From contig JAALGH010000011.1 of NCBI GenBank assembly GCA_011800155.1, positions 744,001-808,000 on the forward strand: a DNA stretch of 64,000 bases, in the 5' to 3' direction. Under the pieces are notes generated by a model. The model made no database searches and was not told the DNA's origin. It saw nothing but the letters and a program-made list of their open reading frames with translations. Position numbers and translations under genes: made by a program. The stretch comes from Flammulina velutipes (taxonomy: Eukaryota > Basidiomycota > Agaricomycetes > Agaricales > Physalacriaceae). Positions 13,838 through 26,700 of this stretch are shown here, piece by piece (the stretch's first letter is position 1; every line of letters begins with the position of its first letter).

Positions 13838-15181
13838 CCAGCGTGCGCGGTCGTGATGGTCAGTGGCCAACAAAGGTTGCCTCTTGCCATCACTCTCCAA
13901 AAGTTTCGCGGGCTTAGGTTGATGCACTTATAAAATCTATCTTTGCCCGACTTTCTTCTCTATCATGCAAGTAGACTTACTAGACTGTGTATAATTAATG
14001 CGAATTTCTCTTTCATTCATTTTCGCGCTCCATCTCAGCTCTTCACGCAGCATTGAGGACAAGCCAGCTCATGAGAGGTTAGATGGTGGAATGGAGGACG
14101 AGTGCGCACAAGATAACAATGCATTCCGAATACTTTCGTGACCAAGCTATTTACACATCGAGACCATGGGTTGCAAAAATCAGGAAGACCCCATACGCGA
14201 CGACCGTGAAACTGAGTCGCGAAGCTAACAAAAGAGGATCCTTGGCCTCACTTGGCCACTGACGACGCATTCTAAACCTGGGGGGAAGCGCGGGGCATGA
14301 GGGAAAATCTAAGCACTTATGAAATCGACTTACATGACATCCATACTATAAAGCATGCAAAATTGAAAGCCTTTCTGAGAGTGTTTTCGTAGCCCCGAAT
14401 AGAGCCCACGAGACGGAGAAGAGGATAGATAACGAGCCGACGGTCCACCTCGGGAATTCGAAATTGTACGACCATGGCGGAAAAGGAAAGGAAAAGGAGG
14501 ATGGCTAAGCAGAAAATGCTATTCTCCCGTCGGCGGGCAGGAATGTCCCAACACCCTTCCTACGTCGTCGCCACACCACAGAATGGCGGATATCGACACG
14601 CCTTCCACAGGAAAGAAGGTTGCAAGGCAAGCAACCAGGTCAGAGAAGCGCCTCGATCCTCCAGCTGCCCGCCGTGTTGGGATTCGCCAAGGCAGGACGT
14701 CGGTAACTAACGTAGGTCATTCGATGACTGCTCGCCATCATGATCATGAACTTGAAAGCTCGAAGTTGACGATGGATCGTGACTACCGGACTGGCGTTCA
14801 AGGCGGCCGTGAGGAGATTCATGTTCCACCCAAGTGATTCCTCGGAAAGCTGTTCCATTAGGCGTTGACTGACTAAGAGAGCCGTTGTAGGGCGAGATAG
14901 GCGTCGGCGAGTTGAGAGTAGGGGTGCTGTATAGAAGAGGACGCGAAGACTCGTTGACCTTCTGGGCGAGTCATTGTAGAACGAAATAGTCGCCGGCCAG
15001 TTAGAAATAGTAGCGCTGACGAAGCTCTTAGAGAAGGATGTGCGGCGTAGTACCAGTGTGGTGGTAGCGGATAAGAAGAACGTCCGAGTTTCCCACCTTT
15101 ACCGTGGATCGACGTCACGTGGCGCACCTTGAACGTATTCCACATTTCCATCGGCCCCTTTCAGCTGTGTTCTTCATAACG
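13838..15181. other. 1.3 kb without a recognised gene
   Basis: A plus-strand ORF of 78 codons starting at 14474 is highly basic (M-A-E-K-E-R-K-R-R-M) and another of 84 codons at 14583 overlaps it; neither has a recognisable domain. A minus-strand ORF at 14873-15151 contains a hydrophobic patch but is likewise unknown. The left part is the RecQ promoter. Confidence 0.35.
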
Positions 15182-15874
15182 ATGTCTATTTCCCCCTCAA
15201 GGACCGGAGACAACGAAAGCCTAGAAGAGACAGAAATTCGAAACAAAGATCTCCCCTACTTGCGATACCTGGCCCTCTTGGCAATTGTGGGAATTTTGCA
15301 CACCAGTTTCTTCGCCTTGACCATCCTTTACGACGACGATCGCACAATCTTGAACATCGCTTCCTCTGGAATAACTATACTTTATCTCTTATTGGTCTTA
15401 GCCTTGCGAATGGCGGTCGCTGCCAGAGCCTCTGATCCCTATGCGACGAACTATTTTGCTATTGTTTTCATCTGGTATACATTGCCAGTTTCCTGTAAGT
15501 ATATCCAGTCATCTTACCGGACCTGTCACTGAACATTTAAGTAGATATCATAGAATCTATAAACAAATACTTCGCGATGGCGGAACTCTATCAATGGGTA
15601 CTGCTTGTTGTATTGCTATGTCTTTTCGCTTGCCTCTTTTCTTTGGTGGCAGGTGTTAGACTGGTACATATACTTCTCACTATTCTATGGGGTACGTTGC
15701 GCGTCATTCTATTCAGCAAAGCTAACCAAAATGATGTGTATAGCGCTCGTCATCTACATTCGCTGTGTTTTCGAAGTGGCGATATTGATTCTCACATGCA
15801 AATTGGGGACCGAGATACCGAAGGAGTGTGAAGCTTTGCTTAACAACGATCTACAAAGATATATAGTTACATAA
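15182..15874 (+). CDS. Small multi-pass membrane protein, paralog 1 of a local family
   Basis: Three exons, 15182..15494, 15542..15691 and 15744..15874, give 197 residues; both introns are phase 1. Four hydrophobic segments are visible: Y-L-A-L-L-A-I-V-G-I-L, G-I-T-I-L-Y-L-L-L-V-L-A-L, Y-F-A-I-V-F-I-W-Y-T-L, and W-V-L-L-V-V-L-L-C-L-F-A-C-L-F-S-L-V-A-G-V. A fifth lies in exon 3 (L-V-I-Y-I-R-C-V-F-E-V-A-I-L-I-L). The same exon sizes, intron phases and the V-A-G-V/V-A-R-V motif recur in the genes at 33104 and 59379 and in pseudogenes at 22190 and 32218. I know of no characterised homologue. This copy is the most diverged at the D-P-E-D position (A-S-D-P-Y-A-T-N-Y-F-A). Confidence 0.75.
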
Positions 15875-15944
15875 ATAGGAGTCACATTTGCTAAAGACAA
15901 GAACCTAAGCTCTGAATCGACGAAATGGAGTACTTGCTCACGGC

Positions 15945-16166
15945 CAGCTAGAAGCTCGAACGGCCCGAGATTTCTTCTTCCATTGCTGTTTTTCCCATTT
16001 ATCGTACACCTCCTTTGAATCCATCCGGCGCTCCTAGACATCTCTAGCGTCGTGCCCGCCCACAGAACTCGCTGCGGTCGTGAAGAGCCCAAGCAGATTC
16101 GGGCGGGCAGAGGGCAGCAGCTCATGCTGTTTCCCAGATGCTATAGGAGGTAGCGGCGCATTCGAA
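15945..16166 (-). pseudogene. 3' fragment of GPN2, inverted
   Basis: The reverse complement matches the last ~230 bp of the GPN2 coding region at 19220-19450, including C-G-A-A-T-G-C-G-C-C-G-C-T-A, the stretch for F-T-T-A-A-S-S-V-G and the block A-A-G-G-A-G-G-T-G-T-A-C-G-A. The Gln codon in D-V-Q-E-R is TAG here, so the frame is broken. No upstream GPN2 exons (P-loop, GPN motif) are present. It joins directly to the broken Old Yellow Enzyme gene at about 16166. Confidence 0.8.
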
Positions 16167-17483
<1,317 letters not shown>

Positions 17484-17756
17484 GGGTGAGCTGATTGCTT
17501 GTCCCAAGTCGCCTCCACGGCTTTTATAGCGATACATGTATGTCACACAGGACATTCGTCCCGTCGCTTCGCAACCATGCTACCATAGCAGGCGCCGGAG
17601 ATGTGGAGGCACCGTACAAGAAACATCTGTAGTGCAACCGGGATGTATGGGAATGGAAGCTTACGCATTATTCTTCAATGTGGTCAGTCGCGTAGCGATC
17701 TAAAAGACGTCTCGCTCACCGGAGTGTAATTTTCCTGTGCAGATGAGTAGGGCACA

Positions 17757-18272
17757 AGGATTGGCCGCCACCTGAAGATAGGTTAGAATAGGACAAGGTT
17801 AATGAATGACACGGACAATATTGCGACGGTCCATATTGGCATTACAGACTCTGTGGTTGATGAGCATACAAGAAAAGACGAGAATAAAGCACGTACGCCA
17901 ACTGGAGAGCCAATTATGAAATGTCTTGTCCATTGACATTCGCATCCTGCGCGACCACGGGAAGTCTTTCGCGTCGTTGTTAGTATTTCTCGGGTCAGAC
18001 TTTCGCAAGCCCTTCATCGCCTTGTCAATCTCTTCCTGGCAACGTTTCTGGCGTGTCTGCCTGAGTTCCATGATCTGCTTGTCGGGGTTGTCGACGTCGG
18101 CATCCAGGTCGCGTATTTTCCATTTTAAATCGCACAGTTCCAGTGCCATGTTCGCCGACGAGGAGGACGACGCGACTGGTCGAGAATGGCACCCATCGGA
18201 GTCGTCAGAATCAATGTAGTCGCTGGACGTCGTGATGGTCAGTGGTCAACAAAGGTTGACTCTTGCCATCAT
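17757..18272 (-). pseudogene. 5' fragment of the RecQ gene
   Basis: About 510 bp matching 13270-13910 of the RecQ gene in the same orientation, from the Walker A exon edge back to the coiled-coil N-terminus and the sequence just upstream. The coiled coil (D-L-K-W-K-I-R-D-L-D-A-D..I-M-E-L-R-Q) is still open but shortened: the D-E-K-K segment is deleted, 18 bp around the donor of the next intron are missing, and the helicase core is absent. It ends ~75 bp before the GPN2 start codon and points away from it, so GPN2's promoter now abuts or overlaps the RecQ relic. Confidence 0.8.
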
Positions 18273-18346
18273 CTTGATTATCTTTTGTATGTTTTTTTCT
18301 TGCATTTTTCCTTGCTCTAAGAGTACTTATCTTTCCTACAGCAGTC

Positions 18347-19462
18347 ATGCCTTTTGGTGAGATAGTTTGTGGCTCTCCAGGCTCCGGAAAGTCAACGTAT
18401 TGCTACGGAAAGCACCAGCTCTTCAGTGCTTTAAATCGTCCAATATCCATTGTCAACCTCGACCCGGCCAACGACAATATCCCGTATCCATGCGCCGTCG
18501 ACATATCCTCACTGATAACGCTCGCCGATGTTATGCAAGAGTACAAGCTTGGTCCCAATGGCGGCATGCTTTATTGCATGGAATACCTGGAAGCCAACTT
18601 TGACTGGCTTCAAGACCGCCTCAACGAGCTGGGCCCCGATGCATACGTGCTGTTCGACCTCCCTGGACAGGTCGAGCTGAGCACCAACCACGAGAGCGTC
18701 AAACGAATCATCGAGAGGCTCGCTAAAAGTGGGTTTCGGGTATGCGATACCTTTTCCTTACCGTCATTCGCAGCATACGTGACGATATTCAGCTCGCTGC
18801 GATCCATCTCTGCGACGCCCATTATATAACGGACGCCTCGAAATACGTCTCAGTACTGCTCCTTTCCCTCCGCGCAATGCTGCATCTCGAGCTGCCTCAC
18901 ATCAACGTACTCTCTAAAATTGACCTGCTCTCGAATTATGGAGATCTTGGTGTGTTGTTTATTTACCCAGTCATCTCCGCTACTCGCTGACCACTGTCAA
19001 CCAGATTTTAATCTCAGTTTTTACACCGAAGTACAGGACCTGTCATACCTCACCAATTCTCTTGAACGATCCTCCCCCCGCCGCTACGCAGCCCTCAACA
19101 TGGCCTTGATATCGCTCATCGAGGATTACAGCTTGGTCGGCTTCGAGACCCTCGCTGTCGAAGACAAAGCGTCCATGATGCACCTCACTCGGACCATCGA
19201 TCGCGTAGTAGGATATGTTTTCGTACCACCCTCGAATGCGCCGCTACCTCCTGAGGCGTCTGGCAAACAGCACGAACTGCCACCTTCTGCGCGGCCGAAT
19301 ATGTTTGGGCTTTTCACGACCGCGGCGAGTTCCGTGGGCGCGTACGATGCTAGAGATGTCCAGGAGCGCTGGGTCGATTCAAAGGAGGTGTACGACGAGT
19401 GGGAGAAACAGCAATGGAAGAAGGAAGCTCAGGCTGTTCGAGCTTCCGGCGGAGGACTATGA
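18347..19462 (+). CDS. GPN2: GPN-loop GTPase 2
   Basis: Exons 18347..18739, 18793..18949 and 19005..19462 give 335 residues, the expected length. The P-loop is G-S-P-G-S-G-K-S-T, switch-type motif N-L-D-P-A-N-D, the diagnostic Gly-Pro-Asn loop is in K-L-G-P-N-G-G, the G3 motif is D-L-P-G-Q-V-E-L, and the base-recognition motif is N-V-L-S-K-I-D-L. GPN proteins are cytoplasmic dimeric GTPases needed for assembly and nuclear import of RNA polymerase II (and III). Start chosen as the first ATG, directly before the P-loop as in other GPN2 proteins. A broken 3' copy lies 2.8 kb upstream in inverted orientation, and a RecQ 5' relic lies immediately upstream. Confidence 0.95.
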
Positions 19463-19805
19463 CATGACATGTGCGAGTCACCTACTACTTGTACCGCGGA
19501 CTCTTGCCATACGATATATGTAAGTTGTTGGTCTCACAACTTAGTGTCTACCTTGTTCAGACCGCGATAAAGCAATTCTACCTTATTGCGATTTACATTA
19601 CTTACACTTGCCACTCATGGCATGCGCCATACGTTATCCATGCGTGCTGAACTTCCATCTACACCTGTTTGCTAACCGCAATGATGAAGGCTGCTGCGGC
19701 CACGGCGACATCGCTCTTCACAACATGTCAATGGATCAGGACCAAAAATCTTAATTCTGAATTTGCAGTGGCGACAGCTTGAAGATGGAACAAATACTAA
19801 ACAGC
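19463..19805. other. Gene-free stretch
   Basis: About 340 bp between converging GPN2 and P450 genes; nothing recognisable, presumably the two 3' ends. Confidence 0.5.
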
Positions 19806-21716
19806 TCAATCAGACCGTTCTTCCACGACGACGCGGATCCCTTTACCAATCCATACCGGCACGAAATAGTCACGTCTCGCCATGTCTTCAGGCCTGTACG
19901 AAGCAGTTAAAACGTACACACGCCAAGACGAACAAGGTGGTACCATACCTTGTATCATGCAGTTTGAGATCGAATTTCCGCAAAAGATGAGCGAAAATGT
20001 TGTACAACTCACACCAAGCTAAACTGAACCTGCTGTTCAGATAAAGATACCACAAGAAGAAAGAAACACCAACTTGATACCAAGGCAGCTTCTTGGTCCC
20101 TTCGAGAATATGACGAGATACTTTTCGAGTTTAACCGAATCAGGTTGCAACCACCTCTCCGGTTTGAACTGATCAGGATCCGGGAAGATATCGGGATTCT
20201 TCAAAATGAATCTCGCTGAGACGCTCACACCAGCCTGATGTAAAGTCAACCACAGAGAAAGCTGATCGAAGAATGCACTCACACCCTGGGGAAGAGGCAC
20301 ACCGTCGATCATCGCGCCAGCTGGGGAGCTCACAATACGCGGAAGAGGCGCAGACACGCCAATGCTAATCCTCAGAGACTCCTTCAAAACAGCCGTCTAT
20401 GGAACAACGGTCAGAAAGAGATGAAAGGACGCGGATCGTACTCACGAGATAAGGCAGCTTCTCCGCCTGCTCGTAAGTGAACGGGCTGTCCTTCTCCGGC
20501 CAAGCACGCGCCAGTTCAGCATCCAAGGCCATTTTCACGTCTTTCCTGCTCAGAATATGATAGAATCCAAAGCTCGCCGTGTTTGCTACCGTATCCAAGC
20601 CAGCTCCCAGTAAGGCCTGAGCCTTAGACGCGAGGTCAGTACAGTTTGACCTGACCTAAGGATCTCCCGACGCTCACCTCTGCAATAAGTGATTCCTTCG
20701 ATGGCCATCGACGTCTTGAGTCCTCACCATTCGGGAGTAAATGATGATAGATAGTCTCATGCTCGTCCTTCCACAGCGCGCCCGGGTCAGCGAGGACCGC
20801 GTCAATTTGACCACTTAGGACATTGTGCATCTCTGCGAAGCCCTGCACATCGTTGCCAAACAGCTTGAGCATCCTCGGAGGAAGGTATTGGAATAGACGA
20901 AAAGGAGGGAAATATCTGGAGACGAGGATCATGATTTGAGAACTGTCGGCGCTATCTGGAATAGAGTGATCGAATCCCGGGGAGGTGATTCCGCCAAACG
21001 AGTGTCCATAGCAGTATTTCGTGATGATGTCCATCGTCAAAGTGCGAAAGCCGGCGTGAAGATTGATGGGCTCAGTGGGTTTGTATCTTTGTAATTGTTC
21101 AATTAGAAGATTCACCTGCGAACCCGTCAGCCGAAAGAAAAGATTGGAAGGATGTTTTATACTTGGTCTTGGATTGTCTGCTCGAACTTGAGGATGGCAC
21201 GCCTCGAGAAAAGGGGCCCAAGTAACTCCACTCTCTCCTTATGTGCACGGGCATCGATGAAACCGAAGGATGCGTTGGAGCTAGTGAAATTGTCATAAAG
21301 GCTCGGATCCTTCATAAAGCCAGACGGCGATGGGTAGATGGAAAAGTACGCCTCGGGAGTACTGAAATGGGCCTGTGAAATGATGGTATTAGTTCCACAT
21401 GTAGACTTTGTGTAGACTCGCGCACTTCGTTGGGCCGAATCCTCACAACGGGACCTGTGGAATTTGGTTTGATCAGCCGTATAATGAAACCAACAAATAA
21501 CTGACCGTAGATTCGATGGAGATGCTCGAGGTGTTCTACTAGAAGTCCGCCCTTCCAAATTTCGTAGTAGCCGGCGTACAGATTCGTCCATGCTGCAAGT
21601 CGTGGTCCGGGGATCGACTTGAGAGGATGGAAGAGGAACGTAGCCACATAACTGTAAGACAGCCACGCAACGAGAGTAAGCAGAGCGATTTCAGTTGCCG
21701 AAAGAATGAGAGACAT
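19806..21716 (-). CDS. Cytochrome P450 monooxygenase
   Basis: Start at M-S-L-I-L-S-A-T-E (21716), followed by an N-terminal membrane anchor and the proline hinge K-S-I-P-G-P-R-L. Other P450 marks in order: the helix-C region, the I-helix oxygen-binding site A-G-L-D-T-V-A-N-T, the K-helix E-x-x-R (K-E-S-L-R), the P-E-R-W block, and the heme loop F-S-K-G-P-R-S-C-L-G with the Cys ligand. The C-terminus ends V-W-I-G-K-G-I-R-V-V-V-E-E-R. Several short introns split the frame (near 21470, 21375, 21115-21170, 20600-20690, 20395-20450, 20235-20285, 20075 and 19930). It resembles the trichodiene-oxygenase-like class of fungal P450s, which oxidise small hydrophobic molecules at the ER. No terpene or polyketide synthase is in this window, so cluster membership is not supported. 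Confidence 0.9.
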
Positions 21717-22189
21717 CAGTTGACAAGGATGTCTTCATTCCCCTCTGGCGTACTTATAGTACTCACACAGTCTTCCTGAGCTTCCTCAAGAACGGCTGAG
21801 CTATCCGTTAACGTAACATTCGAAGCGCCAGCTCTGCAATTGCGATGACCCCACTCGATGTGATAGTCGTAGTTGAGTCACAATGAGCTTAGTCGTAGCG
21901 GAAAAAGCCATTCCGTGGCGGAGAATTCGAATCGTTATCGCGTAGTGACACTGCAAGCGCATAGAGAGGGTGGGAATCGCGATTGAAGGCATGCATATTG
22001 CCCGTGGTTCTTTGGGGAGACATTCCTATTGAATGTTCAAGTCGGGTGATGATGGCGTTGGTCATGCAGTGCGAAGTTGACATACATTTGGTTTTATGGC
22101 CAAAATCCTACAGTATTTGTTGAATCGTCGTACAACTATTCATCCGTAAGGGTACTATTGACGGTAATTGAGGGGGACGCACTGAGTAT
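21717..22189. other. Gene-free stretch
   Basis: About 470 bp. The P450 promoter is on the left. Short open frames around 21800-22080 have no domain content. Confidence 0.4.
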
Positions 22190-22682
22190 CGTCTTTTGGC
22201 ACGAGTGACCCAAGAAAAGAGGAGATTCGAAAGCAGTAGCATCACAGGGTATTGGGTAAAGTGAACATCACAGCGGTTGACTGGTTTCTCGCGTCATTAA
22301 CGTTCATCGAAGAAATGATATCTAATGCGACATTCAGTTTCTAAATGAAAAGGAGAGGATGATTCTTACACATCGTGGGGACTAGACATCCGTGGAATAG
22401 CAGGGAGATAGTCTACTGTTCTAGCATCCTCTGGGTCGACTGCCTTCGTAAGACGCAAGAAAGCGACGGACGGAGAGTATGAGATCCCCAGTCATAAATG
22501 CCGTGACGAAGTGGGTTTGACCGATTCTTCATGAGAGACCAAGACGACTATGAAGCCAATTTGCATGAACAATGACATGGCTACAAGAAGGAGCCCAAAC
22601 AGTCTTGTAACAGGGTACTCTCTGAGTCCACGGTATCTTCGAATTCGGAAGGTGACAAAGGTTTTCTAGCAGACGAATCCAT
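22190..22682 (-). pseudogene. Small membrane protein family, pseudogene 1
   Basis: M-D-S-S-A-R-K at 22682 begins a frame parallel to M-E-L-P-A-S of the gene at 59379, including S-E-F-E-D-x-x-D-S-E-S. A one-base loss then shifts the frame just before L-F-G-L-L-L-V-A-M; a second shift precedes T-K-A-V-D-P-E-D. The exon 1 end, intron and exon 2 (D-V..T-V-M-L-L-L..N-L-L-F-S-W-V) are all recognisable at the nucleotide level down to about 22190. At least two frameshifts make it non-functional. Confidence 0.75.
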
Positions 22683-22856
22683 TGTTGTTGGGCTTTTTTG
22701 ACAGCAATGAGTGGATATAGGTTCGACAGACTGGGACATGGTGGCGTTAAAGGAAGAATTAATTTGGTCATGTGACATGATCACTCTCTGCTCAGTGCTC
22801 ACCCCCACCATCTCCTCAAAGGGCCTAAATTCCAGGTATCGCAACGACTGTACTCC

Positions 22857-23555
22857 ATGGCTTCTCGGCCTCGCTCTAATAAGCCTACGACCCATACCCC
22901 TCAACTCTCCGCTCGCTCTGAAAATCTCGAAGACCACGAATGGATCGTTGTAGCCCCTAATCACCAAGAGTCTGACTCGCTTGTCAACAACTCTCGGAAA
23001 AAGCCAACCTGCTTAATGGAAACCTATCCTCAGATGGCTGAGGAAGCAGTTGCATGGAGAGTGCAAACACTTCATTCTGCATTACAAAGCGGCGGGAGGC
23101 AGGAGCAGACTCGCCCACCATCGAATGCCTCTCTTGACGAGCGGGAGATCGGTATCTCTCTTGGTATGGTATTTCCCCTCTTCTTTGCCGTCCTCCTCGG
23201 TCTTCCAACTAAAATGGTTGTCGCTCCGTTGGCCGTTCTCCTCGGTTTTGCGATTCTCCTCGATGCATGGAGTGCTCTCTGTTTCTTCGGGTTGTTGAGC
23301 CAGGATTTTGTGCGGTCTAACTCCCACCTCGCCACGGGTCTTTATGGTGTTACGACGATTGGAGGTACTTGTATGCTTGGTCCTCCGACTTTTTCCAGTA
23401 ATTCTTATGTCGTAATAGGTTTTGTGTTTTCCCTGGGGATGGTGTTCATGAAGCAGAGTGCTATGCTATGGTGGACAATTCCGCCCACTTACTTCGTTGT
23501 TGTGTTCGTATTCTCAATGCTGCATATCTATGTATCGCGTTTCGATGGTCGCTGA
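22857..23555 (+). CDS. Multi-pass membrane protein, uncharacterised
   Basis: Single exon, 232 residues. The first ~100 residues are polar, with D-H-E-W-I-V-V and a Ser/Asn-rich part. Four hydrophobic segments follow: M-V-F-P-L-F-F-A-V-L-L-G-L, A-P-L-A-V-L-L-G-F-A-I-L-L, Y-V-V-I-G-F-V-F-S-L-G-M-V-F, and Y-F-V-V-V-F-V-F-S-M-L-H-I-Y. It ends in a short basic tail. Topology is loosely like the small membrane family nearby, but no motif or intron is shared, so I keep it separate. No known domain. It is divergently placed from membrane pseudogene 1, 175 bp away. Confidence 0.65.
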   Translation: MASRPRSNKPTTHTPQLSARSENLEDHEWIVVAPNHQESDSLVNNSRKKPTCLMETYPQMAEEAVAWRVQTLHSALQSGGRQEQTRPPSNASLDEREIGISLGMVFPLFFAVLLGLPTKMVVAPLAVLLGFAILLDAWSALCFFGLLSQDFVRSNSHLATGLYGVTTIGGTCMLGPPTFSSNSYVVIGFVFSLGMVFMKQSAMLWWTIPPTYFVVVFVFSMLHIYVSRFDGR

Positions 23556-23735
23556 ATATATTCCAACCTTACACCGTCTTAGCTGCTTCCCTGAGTACTG
23601 TACTCCTCTTCATTGCAAAGTCCAAGTAGAGATACGCCTGGTCTTCAGCTCTGAGAGTCGCTACATCGAGTTCGAGATAAGTGCACGTCTAGATAGTCCT
23701 AAATTTTAATGATAGTAACACCGAAAATAGCAGTA

Positions 23736-26700
23736 TCACCAGCCACCAGTCGCCGTCGACCAATCACGTAGAACCATCGTCCGCTCCGTCCCTATCTGTC
23801 TCGTCATCTCAACCTGCCTCGTCGTAGGCAGGAAAGCGAACTGCGACAGCAGGTTACCGTCCAGAATCCCCTTCGTCAACGGCTTCGAAACGTAGTCGTT
23901 TCGCACAAGTCTAAACAAATCATCAGTAACCTATCCACCTCTCAACCCATCACATAGACCCACCGGAAGGCTTTCGGGTTCAACGCAGCCGTATGCTGCA
24001 TATTCCTCGTCAGCTGCCCTTGAAGGAGCTCCAAACGCTTCGCGGCTGGTTCTTCCAGCGGCACTAATCGACATATCGAGCCGTTCGTAGCACCTAATAC
24101 GCGTCAGTACCCAGCGCACGAGAACGAACAGCACGAAACCTACCAAAGAAGATCCTCGTTTCCGGTATGACAACATCAGGCGTGCGGTGCGCAATCGTCG
24201 TAGACGCACGATACTCCGCCTGGCTGAGATACTCCGTTCGCAGCAGAAGGGACCGTCCATCCCGAGACTCGGGATCTGAACGAAATCGTTAATGTGCCGA
24301 CTGAGTTGAATTACAACTGAAACATTACCTAGAGGGTTGTACTCGTAGAGTCTAATAACACCTTCCTCGTCGCACGTCACAATGCATAGGTCTTCTTGGC
24401 GGAAGAAGAAGTCGACGATGGTGGTGCAAATGTGGCGGAGGTCCTTGGCTAGCACAACCAACTTATACGGGTCTTCCTACAGACAATGATTCAGAGAAAA
24501 CGGAAGCAGAAAGAAGGGAACCGAACCTGAAATGCAACAAAGCAAACACTCTTCAAGGCATCCCCAACGAGCAACAGGTTCTTGACCGAGCGCATAGACG
24601 TGACATATACTCCTACATCGAGGAACGCGACTCCCACGAGGCGCTCATCCGAATCGAAAGCACGGACATAGATCTACAGTTCATTAGTCCAACGCATGTT
24701 CCGAAGTCAAATCATCCCGTACCTTCTGCCCCATGGATGAAACCAAATACCCCTCGAACCCACACAGCGCAGTGATAGGCCCTTTAGCTTCGTCGCGACA
24801 CAGCAAACGAAGCCTATACCACCGTTTGGGTGCATTCACAGCCGACGCATCGGGCACCACTTCGGTAATTTCGAATATGTAAGTCTGCACAACAACAGTC
24901 AGCTCAACACGTTTGCCAACAAGAGGCAACTCACACAACCCTTGGTCGCCAGGTCCTCACCACGATTGATGCTCGTCCCAACCGCGATGAAGTTCTTGCT
25001 GCCCGTTTCCGCACTCAACGTCTCCAACAACACACATTCCACCGCAGTCACCATTTCATTGTTCGCGAACTCAAAGCTAACCATATCATTAGCCCACGCT
25101 TCACATCAAAAACCAGACGAGACTCACCCGTCCATCGTCACCCAAAAGTCCGGTGAAATCAGCTCCAGCGTCGCCGATTCAATCTTCGGATACCCAACGC
25201 CCGGTCCTAGTTTCATGAGTCGTTAACGATCCTAAAACCTTGTTTACTCACCATCAGGCACCCAGAGGTTATTCCCGTCCTCGTCAAACGCGGCGAAATC
25301 AGCTTCGAGCGTCGAAGCAGCGACAATAAGTGACGTTGATGGCTCGAACAGCACAGTTGAGTACGTCCGTCCACGGGGAACACTCTTGTACGGTAACGGT
25401 CCATCAAACTGAAAGTCAGGCATCCATTCAAGCAAACTCTGGCCCTACGAGACAGGTCAATTCGCGCTCAGTTTCCCGCTGCTAGCCTGACGTACCTCTT
25501 CAGAGTACAGCAAAAAGTCGCCTTTGGAATCCCATAGCGAACACGGGGTGAAGGCATGTACAACACCATGGCCGGAGGCATACATTCGGATTCCACCTTT
25601 GTCCGAAGACAAAATCCAGCTCGGGTTCTCTCCCGTGAAGAAGACGCCGGTGAACGATCCTCCAGACGATCGCGTCGTGTTGAATGGGATGAACATGCGG
25701 GATATTCGTTTCTGCTCCGCGATGATGCTTTTCTCGACCTCGTCGCTCTTTTGCAGCTCGAACGCTCTGGAGACCACTTTGACGAACTTGACGTTCAGTG
25801 TCGAGGCTCTCGGTGCAGCGGGGGGTTGGATCGAAGAGCCAGCAGGTAAGATATGGTAGATCGCCATTTGTCCGCCTCGTAGGAAGATCTTTTGAGAAGG
25901 CTCAATAGGCGAATAATGGTAGCGGGGAAAATAAGACGAACGAAAAGATGCAACTCCGGAGACGTTTCGCCCAGAGGCGCAACAAGAACTTGTTCAATGT
26001 CCGGGTCCTGCTGTTGTCTAGGGGAATCTTGCGGAGTCGAGATACCAACAGGCGCGTGCGAGTCGACAATGACATTTTGGAGACTGGTGAAAGAGTCGGA
26101 CGAAAACACCAGGGTGAGTTTTGGCAATGCCCAGATCTGGAAGGTATTCGATCCCAGGCATTGAGATATATGAAATGTAGACGAACCTCAACAACACCTG
26201 TCGGCCGCACTAATAGAAGCCAATGTGTTCGCGTCGACGGGGCCATCACGTTTTGAAGTGTTGTTGTCGCCTTTTCGCTGACAGCACTCGTTGGGACGAC
26301 GCTGGTTTGCCATGCATCCTGGAAGAGACCAGTGTGGTCCGTGAAAAAGCATCCTGTCAGGTATTTTGAGGTCTGGATGAAATGTATTAGGCCCAGTGTA
26401 ATGCGCATTAGGGAGAAAAGTAGCTACCTTGTCTCCCATAGGCGACATATCCTTTCGTCGGATTTTGCCTCTGTCTGTCTCAATGAAAAGCCCGATAGAG
26501 TCATCTTCGCGAAAGACAAGCACATAGGAATCAACGATGCTGCAGGCACGAATCTTGGGTCGAGGGACACCGCCATCCATATCCTTGATGCTTTGTCTTT
26601 CAGTCCCATCTAAATCAACAAAAGGTTATATTTCTCGACATAAACCAAAAACCACAAGTTCGTACCAGGCTCGAGAACACGAATGCAGTTGTTCATAACG

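Noticed and set aside
15754..16125. Minus-strand ORF at the GPN2 fragment read as a gene
   Set aside because: It is an out-of-frame reading of the GPN2 relic; the same shadow frame appears over intact GPN2 at 19215.
25524..25859. Plus-strand ORFs of ~100 codons across CFT1
   Set aside because: Shadow frames of the conserved minus-strand CFT1 exons.
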